Positions 15,019 through 24,365 of a stretch of 39,785 nt of DNA are shown here, in pieces. Under the pieces are notes generated by a model. That model did no database searches, was not told the DNA's origin, and saw only the letters and a list, made by a program, of their open reading frames with translations. The stretch spans positions 1 through 39,785 of the forward strand of contig DATIHF010000017.1 of assembly GCA_035480955.1 (NCBI GenBank). Direction: 5' to 3'. Position numbers and translations under genes: made by a program. The DNA comes from DATIHF01 sp035480955 (GTDB lineage Bacteria; Patescibacteriota; Microgenomatia; Woykebacterales; RBG-16-39-9b). Numbering within the stretch: position 1 is the first letter of the stretch; each line of letters opens with the position of its first letter.

Positions 15019-17861
15019 AGAAATTAGATAGGCTAATCAAGAGAGTTAATAACTTAAGCTACCTTTTTCCGCTTATTGCTTTTCTTCTTCCGTTTATTTT
15101 TTACTTTGGAGTTTTTTTTGGTCGTTCTTTTGGGCTAGAATGCGCAACCGGGGTCATGGGGACAAATTCCCCTTACCAACAAACTGTTGTTGACCATACT
15201 TTATGTAACGACATATCAGACAGTGGGGCTTTTGCTTGGAACCATGGGCCACTAAATATTAAATCTGTTGCTGAATATTCACAATTTAAACTCCCATTAT
15301 GGAACCAAAATAATGGGATTGGGGTCCCTTTAGCGGCTAACTTTATATCCTCAGCTTATTACCTACCAAACCTATTTTTTTCTTCATTTAAGAGCGTTTT
15401 TGCATTTGACCTTTATTTTATTTTGAGAATGTCAATTGCTTCTTTAGGAATGTATTTATTCCTACGAACTTTTAAGCTTTCTAAACTTCTTTGTTTGATT
15501 GGTTCTGTAATTATTTTCCTTAATGGGTACGTTACTTACATACCAACAATTTCCCATTTGAATGTCGATATTCTTCTACCCTGGATAGCTTTTTTAATAG
15601 CCAAAGCCTTTGAGACGAGGAAAATTAAATATTTTATTTTCCTGGCATTTGTTACTGCTCTTTCACATCTTGGGGGTATGCCAGAGTCAAGTGTCTTTGT
15701 GGCCCTATTTTATGTAGCATTTAGTCTTTTCTTGGTTTTATTTATCGAAAAAACTAAAAAATTGCCCTTACTTTTTTTGCTCACAGGGAGTTTTTTACTT
15801 AGCTTTTTGCTGGCATCAATCCTCATCGTACCTGGTGCAGAATATTTAAAATATGGGTTCAGTTACCACCAACCAGGACAATCTCAACCTCATTCGATTC
15901 CCCCTCAGCATCTTGTCTTTTTAGCTTTTCCAAAAATATTTGGCTCGCTGTGGGGAAGTTTAGCTTATCAGCCACTGCTTAGTTTTCCAATTTACAACCT
16001 TGAGTATATCGGATCATTTACTACTTTCATTTTCCTTAATTCAATTGCATTTTTATTCCTGTACTTCAACAAGCTGAAGTCTGATAAAAATTTCAAGTAT
16101 TTAGCTTTTTTTATTGTGTTTCTATCTCTAATGCTAGCTCAATATTATGGCTTTTTAGAAATTCCATTATTTACAAAGCTACCTGGTTTTTCTCAAACAA
16201 ATTTTCCCAAATACAGCTTAACTTTAATTAATTTGTTATTTGCTTCAATTACAGTCCTAACGATCGACTTTATTGTGAAATACAAAACAAAGATTGTCCC
16301 AGCAATTTCTTTCGTTATTTTCTCTTCGATCAGCTTGTTCCTATTCCTAAAACTTAGGTCAAAGGCCCTTTCACTAGGTACGGAAAAATTCGAGGTTTTA
16401 ATTATGCAATTAGCACTGAGTGAAATTGTGGTTATCTTAACTACCTTAGTTTTATTCTTTAGCTGGTTAGTAAAAAGAAAATGGCTGATATTTACTGCTC
16501 TGCTGATAATCTGTGGTGTTGAATTGTTCTTGTATATACCAAATCGAGGTGATCTAATGAGACGTGATAGTTATCGCCAACCTCCATTTATTAACTACTT
16601 AAGAAAACAGTCTAGTGAGAATTTTAGGACCTTTTCGCCTGACCAAATTCTCTACCCCAACCTAAATGCAATTTACAATATTAACGATGTCAGGAATCTT
16701 GATGCTATCTGGCCAAAAACTTATTACGATTATCTTAAAGAATTTGTTGTCCCAGACATTGATAAAACAGCCATGCGTTTAACGGGAATAAGAGAAGGTA
16801 ATACTAAAGATGCCAAACTCTTTAACAATACTTTTTTTGATCTATTGAGCGTCAAATATATGCTTTCTTACAACGATATCAATTCATTTGAAGATTTACA
16901 GGAAATTTCGCCTTACTTAGATCAGGTTCAAGATACACAAGCCCTAAAAAAAGATTTCTTTACAATTGAAGGTCAAACAAAGCCGATCCTTTTTGAACAT
17001 CCCCCTCATTCGGTATCACTAAAAATGACTAAGCCTATTTCTGCAAAGTATTTCTATCTTTATCCTGCTTTATCAGACAAAGTATTTAACAAAAAGAACT
17101 CGGGAGATGGTGTAAGATTCATAGCAAAAATAAAAAGTGATGAGAAAGTTATATCCCAGCAGGCAATCGCTATCGATCCGAAAAGCAATAAATCTGACCA
17201 AAAATGGTCAAGTATAAAACTTGGGCCAATCGATACCGACAAGAACCTTTCTTTAACGCTGCAAACTGATCCTCTCTCCTCCGCTAACTTTGACTGGGCG
17301 GGTTGGGGAGGTTTTCTTTGGGATACTCAAAGTAAGCGCTCAACACCCTATCAATATAACCAGGTCTACAATAAGGAAATAAAGGTTTCTGAAAATTCCA
17401 ATTTTGTTCCAAGACTTCATCCAATAGAGAAGATAATTTGCGTTAGTAAAGAGGACCAAGTTTTTCCAGAAATGAGAAAAGACGAACAAATGATAAAAAC
17501 AATTGGAATCGGATTTGGCCCCACCTGTAAAGCTCGATCGTATAGTAAAGAGGTATCAGTTTCTCACCAAAACTTCATTGACCAAAGTGTCACTTTTAAT
17601 TACTCCTCTCCTCACAATGCTTACATAATGCTATCAAACCAATACTATCCTGGTTGGGAATTGACCGTAAATGGAAAGAAAGTCCCAATTGAAAGAGTTA
17701 ACTATACATTTCAAGGATTCGAGCTAGCACAAGGTCAAAACGTGAAAGTAGAGTTAACCTACCATTCAAAATCCACTAACATCGGTCTCTTTATTACTTT
17801 GATCTCGCTAGCAACCTCTGCTTACTTAATTGTTAAGTTGGGGGAAAGAAAATTAAATTAA
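15015..17861 (+). CDS. YfhO-family polytopic membrane protein (putative GT-C)
   Basis: A 948-residue protein. About a dozen membrane segments fill residues 15-515, followed by a large extracytoplasmic domain (about 520-920) and a last anchor helix. The order, and the motifs ECATGVMG in the first outer loop, YNINDVRNLDAIWP and YYPGWELTVNGKK near the C-terminus, match bacterial YfhO proteins, which are linked to glycosylation of wall polymers and lipids in Firmicutes. It ends the nine-gene unit. The last 9 bp overlap the end of the opposite GT4 gene, so there is no room for an intergenic terminator. Family is confident; its precise role here (sugar donor use outside the membrane) is inferred. 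Confidence 0.85.
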   Translation: MKKLDRLIKRVNNLSYLFPLIAFLLPFIFYFGVFFGRSFGLECATGVMGTNSPYQQTVVDHTLCNDISDSGAFAWNHGPLNIKSVAEYSQFKLPLWNQNNGIGVPLAANFISSAYYLPNLFFSSFKSVFAFDLYFILRMSIASLGMYLFLRTFKLSKLLCLIGSVIIFLNGYVTYIPTISHLNVDILLPWIAFLIAKAFETRKIKYFIFLAFVTALSHLGGMPESSVFVALFYVAFSLFLVLFIEKTKKLPLLFLLTGSFLLSFLLASILIVPGAEYLKYGFSYHQPGQSQPHSIPPQHLVFLAFPKIFGSLWGSLAYQPLLSFPIYNLEYIGSFTTFIFLNSIAFLFLYFNKLKSDKNFKYLAFFIVFLSLMLAQYYGFLEIPLFTKLPGFSQTNFPKYSLTLINLLFASITVLTIDFIVKYKTKIVPAISFVIFSSISLFLFLKLRSKALSLGTEKFEVLIMQLALSEIVVILTTLVLFFSWLVKRKWLIFTALLIICGVELFLYIPNRGDLMRRDSYRQPPFINYLRKQSSENFRTFSPDQILYPNLNAIYNINDVRNLDAIWPKTYYDYLKEFVVPDIDKTAMRLTGIREGNTKDAKLFNNTFFDLLSVKYMLSYNDINSFEDLQEISPYLDQVQDTQALKKDFFTIEGQTKPILFEHPPHSVSLKMTKPISAKYFYLYPALSDKVFNKKNSGDGVRFIAKIKSDEKVISQQAIAIDPKSNKSDQKWSSIKLGPIDTDKNLSLTLQTDPLSSANFDWAGWGGFLWDTQSKRSTPYQYNQVYNKEIKVSENSNFVPRLHPIEKIICVSKEDQVFPEMRKDEQMIKTIGIGFGPTCKARSYSKEVSVSHQNFIDQSVTFNYSSPHNAYIMLSNQYYPGWELTVNGKKVPIERVNYTFQGFELAQGQNVKVELTYHSKSTNIGLFITLISLATSAYLIVKLGERKLN

Positions 17862-19049
17862 AGCTCTTTTGTAAACTTTAAAATATTCAAACGCTTCGGA
17901 TTCCACAGACTGTTCATAAAAAATTTTTGCTTTCTTATTTTTACCATTCTTGAGTTTTATTAACATCTTATTCATCAAGTCATCACTATCTCCAGGTTCA
18001 AAAAGACTATCTTGATTATTTATACCAATAATTTCTGGTATCCCACCTATATTTGCTCCAATAACGTCAAACCCATATGTGACCGCGTTAATTAAAGTAA
18101 ATGGAAAAGGCTCAAACCAATTAGAGGGAACAATTATTGAGTCTATATCTTTAAACTCACTGACAAGCTTTGTGTGATCATATTTTCCCCTAAATTCTAC
18201 TCTCTTGTCGCCAGAAGCCAAATCAAGACAGTATTTACTATAAATTGGGTCATGCTTTTTATCACCAAAAATTACCAGACGAGCCGCAGGGTTTTTAATC
18301 CTTCTAAATGCTTTTATGACTAAATGCCCACCCTTGCTTGGTTGCAGGGTTCCAGTAAAGGCGAACCGATAATTTCTATCTACAACTCTATACCTTTCAC
18401 CTGAAGTGTTGTAACCGTGCCTAATCTTCTGCCATTTAGTCGTATCAACTCCATTCTTTTGGAACATTTTTTTAAGAAAGTTTGCAGCATAGGCAATAGT
18501 AGTAGCATTATTCAACAAGTCATTTACTGCATTCCATCTTTCCTGTCTCAGTTTTTCGTTATTTTTAAAACAATAATGAAGGCATTTTGGATCAAAGTTT
18601 GAGCCCCCACAAAGCTCACCGTTTTTCCTCAATAAGGTGGCTGTAGGACACAGTAACCAATAATCAGTCAATGTAAGAACGTAAGGTATCTTTAAATCGT
18701 TGATCGTTTTAATAATATCTCCCATTCGTGAGGAGTGCGTAACATGTACAATATTTGGTTTCGTCTCAAGTATTAATTTCTCTAGCCTTTCATTTTTAGT
18801 TCCGTTTTCCCAATACAATTTTCTGTCTCTTTGACTATCACCATTATGATGTGAAAAAAATGTTACTGGCATACCCCTGTAATTGATTCGTTCTAAGTCA
18901 TCAGTTGCAACGTCATTAGAAGGTTTGTAAGCCCAGACTGCAGTTTCAACCCCAAGATCCCGGTTATAACGGCCTAGGTTGTCTGTAAGCAATTCGGTTC
19001 CCGTATAAAAGTAAGGAAAGTATTGATGTAATATGTACAAAACCTTCAT
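17853..19049 (-). CDS. Family 4 glycosyltransferase (GT-B fold)
   Basis: A 398-residue GT4 enzyme. MKVLYILHQYFPYFYTGTEL gives the N-terminal glycine-containing acceptor loop, and RFAFTGTLQPSKGGHLVIKAF opens the C-terminal donor domain. The donor motif reads SNWFEPFPFTLINAVTYG, followed by VIGANIGGIPEII. In most GT4 enzymes this block is E-x7-E; here the second Glu is Asn. The middle holds several Cys and His (LCPTA..LCGGS..CLHYCF), also seen in a subgroup of GT4 enzymes. It is the last gene of a minus-strand unit and overlaps the SDR before it by ATGA. It would add a sugar to a cytoplasmic lipid-linked glycan that the neighbouring ABC system exports. Confidence 0.82.
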   Translation of the reverse strand: MKVLYILHQYFPYFYTGTELLTDNLGRYNRDLGVETAVWAYKPSNDVATDDLERINYRGMPVTFFSHHNGDSQRDRKLYWENGTKNERLEKLILETKPNIVHVTHSSRMGDIIKTINDLKIPYVLTLTDYWLLCPTATLLRKNGELCGGSNFDPKCLHYCFKNNEKLRQERWNAVNDLLNNATTIAYAANFLKKMFQKNGVDTTKWQKIRHGYNTSGERYRVVDRNYRFAFTGTLQPSKGGHLVIKAFRRIKNPAARLVIFGDKKHDPIYSKYCLDLASGDKRVEFRGKYDHTKLVSEFKDIDSIIVPSNWFEPFPFTLINAVTYGFDVIGANIGGIPEIIGINNQDSLFEPGDSDDLMNKMLIKLKNGKNKKAKIFYEQSVESEAFEYFKVYKRALI

Positions 19050-19966
19050 AGGTTTTTTTTATACCAGTTGATAACTTGCGTTAAACCTTCTTCTAAAGGA
19101 CTAAATTTAAAACTTGTTAGTTCGTCCAGCAGCAAAGAGTTTGAAACATCGATATGGTTGGGATCAATTTGTCTTTTTTCCTGATGTGAGATCATAATTT
19201 TACTTTTAGAAATCTTTTCTATCATCAATACTAGATTTTTTAGTGTTGTACCCTGTCCAGTTGAAACATTGATTATTTGAAAACTCGCCTTTTTATTCAG
19301 CAACTGATGAATTATTTTAGCTAAATCCTTAACGTATATGTAATCTCGTCGAGCAGAATCCGATCCGTATAGTATAAACGGTTGCTTCTGAAGCGCGCTC
19401 AAAATTAATTTTGCAACGACTCCCTGATCTCGATTTACTGGCTGCCTTTCTCCATACACGCTGGATATTCTGAGTATTTTTAGGTTATTTCTCGGCAAAT
19501 TTTTAGATAAATTCAACAATTCTTTTTCCAACTCCTTTTTTTGCTTTCCATAGTCGGTCCAAGGTTCAACTTGACTTTTCTCTGTAAGTTTGGACTTTTT
19601 TGGCCGATATAACATACCTGCACTTGAAGTCAAAATTATAGGAACACCTTTTCCCATTGGTATTTTAGTGAGGCTAACAAGCGCTTCTAAAGGGCCTCTG
19701 ATATCTGATTTCTTCTTAATTGAGTCGGCTGGAATGGCGCCACCAACAGCCCAGACAATTCCGGAAACTTCTCTTTTACCTAACTTCTCCAACTCTTTAA
19801 AGTTTTTGTTTACGTCCAATTTAACCACCTCAATATTTCCTTTAACTTTAAATTGTGGTGGTGTAGAGTATCTATCCACAGCTATAACAAAGTTTTTTTT
19901 AGCTAATTCTTCCACCAGTGACGAACCTATAAAACCGTTTGCTCCAACAATTATGTACTTCTTCAT
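19046..19966 (-). CDS. NAD-dependent epimerase/dehydratase (SDR)
   Basis: A 306-residue extended SDR: KYIIVGANGFIGSSLVEEL for cofactor binding, ILTSSAGMLYRP with the catalytic Ser and DYGKQKKELE with the Tyr-x-x-x-Lys pair. RISSVYGERQ and ARRDYIYVKDLAKII are the sugar-nucleotide-binding region. It is more divergent than the other SDRs here: the usual HLAA motif is replaced by WAVGGAIPADS. ATGA overlaps on both sides put it in one translational unit with the GT2 and GT4. Probably an NDP-sugar epimerase or reductase; no specific substrate can be named. Confidence 0.78.
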   Translation of the reverse strand: MKKYIIVGANGFIGSSLVEELAKKNFVIAVDRYSTPPQFKVKGNIEVVKLDVNKNFKELEKLGKREVSGIVWAVGGAIPADSIKKKSDIRGPLEALVSLTKIPMGKGVPIILTSSAGMLYRPKKSKLTEKSQVEPWTDYGKQKKELEKELLNLSKNLPRNNLKILRISSVYGERQPVNRDQGVVAKLILSALQKQPFILYGSDSARRDYIYVKDLAKIIHQLLNKKASFQIINVSTGQGTTLKNLVLMIEKISKSKIMISHQEKRQIDPNHIDVSNSLLLDELTSFKFSPLEEGLTQVINWYKKNL

Positions 19967-21432
19967 ATCCCCATTTCCATCAATTTTTTAAAATTGCTCG
20001 TCTCTTTTGTCAATCCATTTTTTCTTAGTCTCACAGTAAGTATATTTGCCAATAAAGTTCCTGAGGTCATGGAGGCAAGTTTTGACATAATCAAGTTTTT
20101 GTCATAGTCGATTGTCTGAGTGTCGGTCAAGAAACGTTCAAATCGGGAAAAGTTTTCAGTGAATTCCTCCTCCCAAATGGAGTTGAAAGTCACATCGTTT
20201 CTTTCATTTTCGCCAAAAACGTCTAGGTATTTTTTTGTCCAGTTTTCAGAAATTCCCATTCCGTGTGCTTTATTTGTAATTGAATAGACAATATTACTAA
20301 GATACTCGTTATCAAGCTCAGAAATATCTTCTTCAAATTTAGTTACTTCTAGATTAAAGCTCTCATTAATCACAAGAGTATCAACGAAATAGCGTTTAAA
20401 AAAATATTCTGGTGACCTAGTATGAGAATGAATTACTGCTTCAGTAGGTAAGAATCCTATCTTTAGACCCTTTTTTATATAATTTATTGATAGATGAAGA
20501 TCTTCTGCGTAGGTAACTTCTTCATTGTATTTTTCCTTTTTAATATCCTCAGCTCTATGTAGAACGAATACATCCTCTATCAGAGTTAACTTCCTTTTCT
20601 GGCTGAAGTCTAATTGATCAAAATTTCTGACACCTGAAACCCAAATATCATTCAAACTGTTATTGGACATAAACTTTGAATGTTCGTAAACAGACCAGAT
20701 AGCAAATATATCAGCGTCAATTCGAGGTATTTGCCTGACTGATACTGCAGCGGCTAAGTTGTTCTCGAGCTTACTGACAAGGGTAGATGCAAGGTCCAAA
20801 GAGTAAGGAATAGCATCTGACACAGCAATTATAATATAGTCTCCGCTTGCTTCTTTAATACCAACATTTCTTGATTTCCCGTGTCGAAATTCCTCAGATG
20901 GGATTTGAATAATCTTACAACCGTGCTCCTCAGCAATCTCTAAAGTATTATCTGTTGAACCCGAATCAACAATAATAACCTCTACTTTCTTAAAACCATT
21001 TTGATGGGTATATTTCTCAAGTATTTCTTCAAAAAAGCTCGGGGAGTTTTTTGTATTAATTACTACCGATAAAACCTTACTAAAATCCTTGCTCGTTACA
21101 TTTTCAATACCGGAAAGATCCTTCAGTAGCTTTTTATTTTTGTTTAGTTGTTTCTTAGAAATGTATTTTTTAAGATGGGCCGGTAAAATTAAATGTAAGT
21201 CGTCTTTTCTTTTAAACCATCTTTTTGCAAGCTCTGCCAGCCCCCTTTTTCTAAAAGATCGATAATCGTCAATGAATACTTTTTTTAGATAATTAAAACT
21301 TAGCTTATTACCTGAGTATTCATTATCATCCCAATCCTCCAAACTTATTTCATTCAAAAAAAAAGGAGTAAAAAACTTATCAATTTTCAATTTTGTCGTA
21401 CTAAGAAGTTTTCTAAAAATCTCCATAGTCAA
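19963..21432 (-). CDS. Family 2 glycosyltransferase, rhamnosyltransferase-like
   Basis: A 489-residue protein with a GT2 domain at about 110-370: LSVVINTKNSP, VIIVDSGSTDNTLEIAEEHG, FRHGKSRNVGIKEASGDYII and AVSDAIPYS in place of the usual DAD motif. The RHGKSRN segment and later VSVRQIPR resemble RfbF/WbbL-type rhamnosyltransferases. About 100 N-terminal and 120 C-terminal residues lie outside the core. The start shown is TTG at 21432, which overlaps the previous stop as TTGA and has AGGAG 6 nt upstream; the ATG at 21426 is an alternative with a longer, 12-nt spacing. It is part of the ABC-exporter operon and probably extends the exported glycan. Confidence 0.78.
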   Translation of the reverse strand: MTMEIFRKLLSTTKLKIDKFFTPFFLNEISLEDWDDNEYSGNKLSFNYLKKVFIDDYRSFRKRGLAELAKRWFKRKDDLHLILPAHLKKYISKKQLNKNKKLLKDLSGIENVTSKDFSKVLSVVINTKNSPSFFEEILEKYTHQNGFKKVEVIIVDSGSTDNTLEIAEEHGCKIIQIPSEEFRHGKSRNVGIKEASGDYIIIAVSDAIPYSLDLASTLVSKLENNLAAAVSVRQIPRIDADIFAIWSVYEHSKFMSNNSLNDIWVSGVRNFDQLDFSQKRKLTLIEDVFVLHRAEDIKKEKYNEEVTYAEDLHLSINYIKKGLKIGFLPTEAVIHSHTRSPEYFFKRYFVDTLVINESFNLEVTKFEEDISELDNEYLSNIVYSITNKAHGMGISENWTKKYLDVFGENERNDVTFNSIWEEEFTENFSRFERFLTDTQTIDYDKNLIMSKLASMTSGTLLANILTVRLRKNGLTKETSNFKKLMEMGI

Positions 21433-22349
21433 TTTCTACTCCTAACCTTCAATAGTTTTTTGAGTCTACTTTTTAGGCGGTTGGGTAAGGTATTCTCCAA
21501 ACTAGTTATTCTCTTTTGAAGATTCCTGTTTTCCTCCTGAAGCAAACGTACGTTCTTTATCTCTTCTTCTTTAAACTTTCTATGATCGTCTTCCACTGAC
21601 TTCAAAAAAGCTCTCACAATATAGATTGGCTTTTTCATTTCGGGATTTTCATTTGTACTCACTGCTTCACCCAAACTCAGTTCGAAAAAGTACTGATATG
21701 CTACAGCGTCATTGGAGACTAGCTTCTTTATAGAGGCTTCATTGGCACTTAAACCGAATTCTGAAAGTATTTCTTTAAGTTTATCTTCAGGGAAATCAAA
21801 GCTCGATTGAAAAATATCACTGATCTTATAACCTGCTCTCTTGGCCAGCTCAGAAAAAGTTTCTTTAGTAAAATATTTTAGGTGAGTGTTATCCAAAATA
21901 CCAGTACTTTCAGGAACAAAATTGCCGCCCAGCAACTCTAACCTAACCGAGATATGAGCTATGTTTGGAATGGAAACCAAAATTGATCCGTCTGATTTAA
22001 GAAATTTTTTCATTCGAACCAAAACCTTCTCTGGATCCTTAAGATGTTCCAAAACATCAGCAAAAATAATGTGATCAAATTTCTTACCAGAAATCCTTCC
22101 TTCCCAACTTTCTGATTCAACGTCATCACGCAAAACCGTTTTACAAAAAACCTCAGCTTTTTTTGCATCCTCTTCATCAATTTCCAACCCAATCACTTGG
22201 CAATGCTTTTTTTTAACCAATAATTCCGCGAAATACCCAGAAGCGCAACCAACATCAAAAACCAAAGACTTAGCCTTAATTTTGTCAAATATCATCGTGG
22301 AAGTACTGTTTTTATCTTTTAAATTAATTCCGGACGTGTATTTACTCAT
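21429..22349 (-). CDS. Class I SAM methyltransferase with C-terminal coiled coil
   Basis: A 306-residue protein. SLVFDVGCASGYFAELL is motif I, VIGLEIDEEDAKKAEVF binds the ribose, and FDHIIFADVLEHLKDPEKVL is the post-motif typical of Methyltransf_23-type enzymes found with glycosyltransferases. After residue 240 the sequence becomes charged and heptad-like (HRKFKEEEIKNVRLLQEEN), predicting a coiled coil, then a basic tail. In O-antigen ABC systems a methyltransferase plus coiled coil can cap and size the chain (WbdD-type); the position directly after Wzt makes a similar role attractive but unproven. It overlaps wzt by 8 bp. Confidence 0.78.
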   Translation of the reverse strand: MSKYTSGINLKDKNSTSTMIFDKIKAKSLVFDVGCASGYFAELLVKKKHCQVIGLEIDEEDAKKAEVFCKTVLRDDVESESWEGRISGKKFDHIIFADVLEHLKDPEKVLVRMKKFLKSDGSILVSIPNIAHISVRLELLGGNFVPESTGILDNTHLKYFTKETFSELAKRAGYKISDIFQSSFDFPEDKLKEILSEFGLSANEASIKKLVSNDAVAYQYFFELSLGEAVSTNENPEMKKPIYIVRAFLKSVEDDHRKFKEEEIKNVRLLQEENRNLQKRITSLENTLPNRLKSRLKKLLKVRSRN

Positions 22350-23526
22350 GGGTTTCCCAGGAATGTTTTAGATTCACTACCCCCTCTCCAAAACCACTAC
22401 CAAAAACTTTAAAAGTGAGGACTTTCTCTTTATAATCCAAAATTTGTTTATCTGTGTCTCCAAAGACCGCTACAATCAAATAATAGTCTCCTGGAAGAAG
22501 GTTAGGTCGAGTATACTTTATTCGAAATTTTTCCTTACTTGTTATTTTTATTTTGTCCAACAAAGTATTTGTTCCAAAACAATAAGTGTTATCAGCTCGG
22601 TAAATTGCTATCCCAAAATTAATGCTCTTTTTCCCTAGCTTATTTAATTTGACTTCAAAAACCATATCCTCTAGAAAATCAAAAACATTCTTTCTTGCAC
22701 CAGTTGCATCTAAACTTGCAACAGAATTAATTATGGATTTCTCATTTTTACTTTTCGAGGTAGTCAGCTTCTGCTCTTCACTTTCACTATTAAGCTTGAG
22801 GTATTGTAAAATTGCCTGATTTGGCGCCCCAATTGTTTTTACCTTTCCGTGCTGCATTAAAAGTACTCGATCACAAAAATCACGAACTGCTCCAAGCTCA
22901 TGAGAAACGAAAATTATTGTTTTCCCCTCCTTTTTCATTTTGTAAAAAACGTCGAAACACTTTTGTTGGAAAACACTATCACCAACTGCCAAAACTTCAT
23001 CAATGACTAATATATCGGCTTCTGCTTGAATCGCAATTGAAAAAGCCAGTCTTACCTGCATTCCTGAAGAGAAATTCTTCAACTTTTGATCAAGGAATTC
23101 TCGAAGCTCGGCAAAATCGATTATCTGATCAAACTTTTCTTCTGTTTGTTTTTTCGATAAACCAAGAATTGCCGCGTTGAGAAAAACGTTTTCGCGGGCG
23201 GTTAGTTCAGGATTAAATCCCACCCCCAACTCAATAAATGGTGACAAAGAGCCAGCAATTGTAACTTTTCCTGAAGTTGGCTGGTAAATTCCGGCGAGAA
23301 TTTTCAATAAAGTGGACTTACCAGAACCATTAGCGCCAATGATTCCAAAAAATTCTCCTTTTTTTATTTCGAAACTAACACTGTCTAAGGCCTTAAATTT
23401 TTCGTAGCTTTTGGGATTAAAAATATTAACGAAATGCTGTTTAACAGTTGAAAGTTTCTCGTGTGGTAGCTTAAAAACCTTGGAGACATTTTCAACTTTG
23501 ACAAGCATTTCTGAGTCTTTAGCCAT
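22342..23526 (-). CDS. wzt: Wzt-type ABC transporter ATPase with C-terminal glycan-binding domain
   Basis: A 394-residue ATPase. Walker A is GANGSGKST (64-72), the signature is FSSGMQVRLAFS, and Walker B is ADILVIDEVLAVGD, the DEVLAVGD form typical of polysaccharide exporters (TagH/RfbE/Wzt). After about residue 250 there is a separate beta-rich domain (VFEVKLNKLGKKSINFGIAIY, LPGDYYLIVAVFG) like the Wzt_C domain that recognises the chain end in O-antigen export. It shares one base with the permease gene (TGATG) and overlaps the methyltransferase. Together they export a glycan assembled in the cytoplasm on a lipid carrier. Confidence 0.87.
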   Translation of the reverse strand: MAKDSEMLVKVENVSKVFKLPHEKLSTVKQHFVNIFNPKSYEKFKALDSVSFEIKKGEFFGIIGANGSGKSTLLKILAGIYQPTSGKVTIAGSLSPFIELGVGFNPELTARENVFLNAAILGLSKKQTEEKFDQIIDFAELREFLDQKLKNFSSGMQVRLAFSIAIQAEADILVIDEVLAVGDSVFQQKCFDVFYKMKKEGKTIIFVSHELGAVRDFCDRVLLMQHGKVKTIGAPNQAILQYLKLNSESEEQKLTTSKSKNEKSIINSVASLDATGARKNVFDFLEDMVFEVKLNKLGKKSINFGIAIYRADNTYCFGTNTLLDKIKITSKEKFRIKYTRPNLLPGDYYLIVAVFGDTDKQILDYKEKVLTFKVFGSGFGEGVVNLKHSWETHE

Positions 23527-24311
23527 CAGATTTCCTCCGCAAAGCTTTTGGCTGAGATATTAAAAAACCAAAGCCCAAAGACGAATATCACCACTACAAT
23601 GGTTGGTGCCAAAAAAGCCAGGGGCATTCCCATCATTTTCCAAGTAGTTAACACGTCCTGTGAGATAAGGGACCAACGAGCATCCTGAATTATTTGTGTG
23701 ACTGGATTTAGCATAATAACCCACCTAAGGGCCTCTGGAATAAAGATGACCGGATAAATTAATGGAACAGCATAAAACCCAACCTGTAAGACGACTTCCC
23801 AAATGTGAGAGAAATCTCGAAATTTGGTAAAAAATGTGGCTAAAACTAAACTTAATCCAAGAATAAATACTACCAGCTCAAAGACTAAAGGCAAGATCAG
23901 TAAAGCATGGTAATCGGGAATCACGTGAGAAGCGAAGAGAAAAACAAAAATAATTACCAGATTCAGGGCAAAGGTCAAAAGCGAAGTAGTGATCGCCGAG
24001 AGTACGATAACAAACTTAGGGAAATTGATCTTTCGAATCAGGTCGCCTCGACTAACGATCGAGTGCATCCCGCTCATCGTCGCTTCTGCAAAAAATGCCC
24101 AAAACATGATACCTACCAAAAGATAGACTGGATAATTTGGGATACCTTTTCCAAGACTGAAAAAATAAGTAAAAATAACGTAGAGAACCCCAAAAAGCAG
24201 GAGTGGTTTTACCAGAGACCAAACATACCCCAAGACTGATCCGGAATACTTGAGTTTGAAGTCAGTCAACGCTAACTGCAGAGTAAGATTTAAAAGGTTT
24301 GTTTTCTTCAT
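23526..24311 (-). CDS. wzm: ABC-2-type polysaccharide export permease (Wzm-like)
   Basis: A 261-residue membrane protein with six hydrophobic helices and the ABC-2 exporter pattern: LALTDFKLKYSGSVLGYVWSLVKP at the N-terminus, YPVYLLVGIMFWAFF, and a late LNPVTQIIQDARWSLI loop, as in RfbA/Wzm and TagG. It pairs with the Wzt-like ATPase immediately after it (1-bp overlap). A possible promoter lies just upstream (TAAAAT at 24335-24340 on the minus strand, with TTGCAT 18 bp further up), but the gene may also be read from the yvcK/galE transcript. Confidence 0.87.
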   Translation of the reverse strand: MKKTNLLNLTLQLALTDFKLKYSGSVLGYVWSLVKPLLLFGVLYVIFTYFFSLGKGIPNYPVYLLVGIMFWAFFAEATMSGMHSIVSRGDLIRKINFPKFVIVLSAITTSLLTFALNLVIIFVFLFASHVIPDYHALLILPLVFELVVFILGLSLVLATFFTKFRDFSHIWEVVLQVGFYAVPLIYPVIFIPEALRWVIMLNPVTQIIQDARWSLISQDVLTTWKMMGMPLAFLAPTIVVVIFVFGLWFFNISAKSFAEEI

Positions 24312-24365
24312 GAAAATAATAATGACAGGAAGCTATTTTACTAAAAAACCAGAGCTAAATGCAAT

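Noticed and set aside
24312..24365. Terminator between yvcK and the exporter permease
   Set aside because: Only short AT-rich complementary bits are present; no stem longer than about 4-5 bp could be found.
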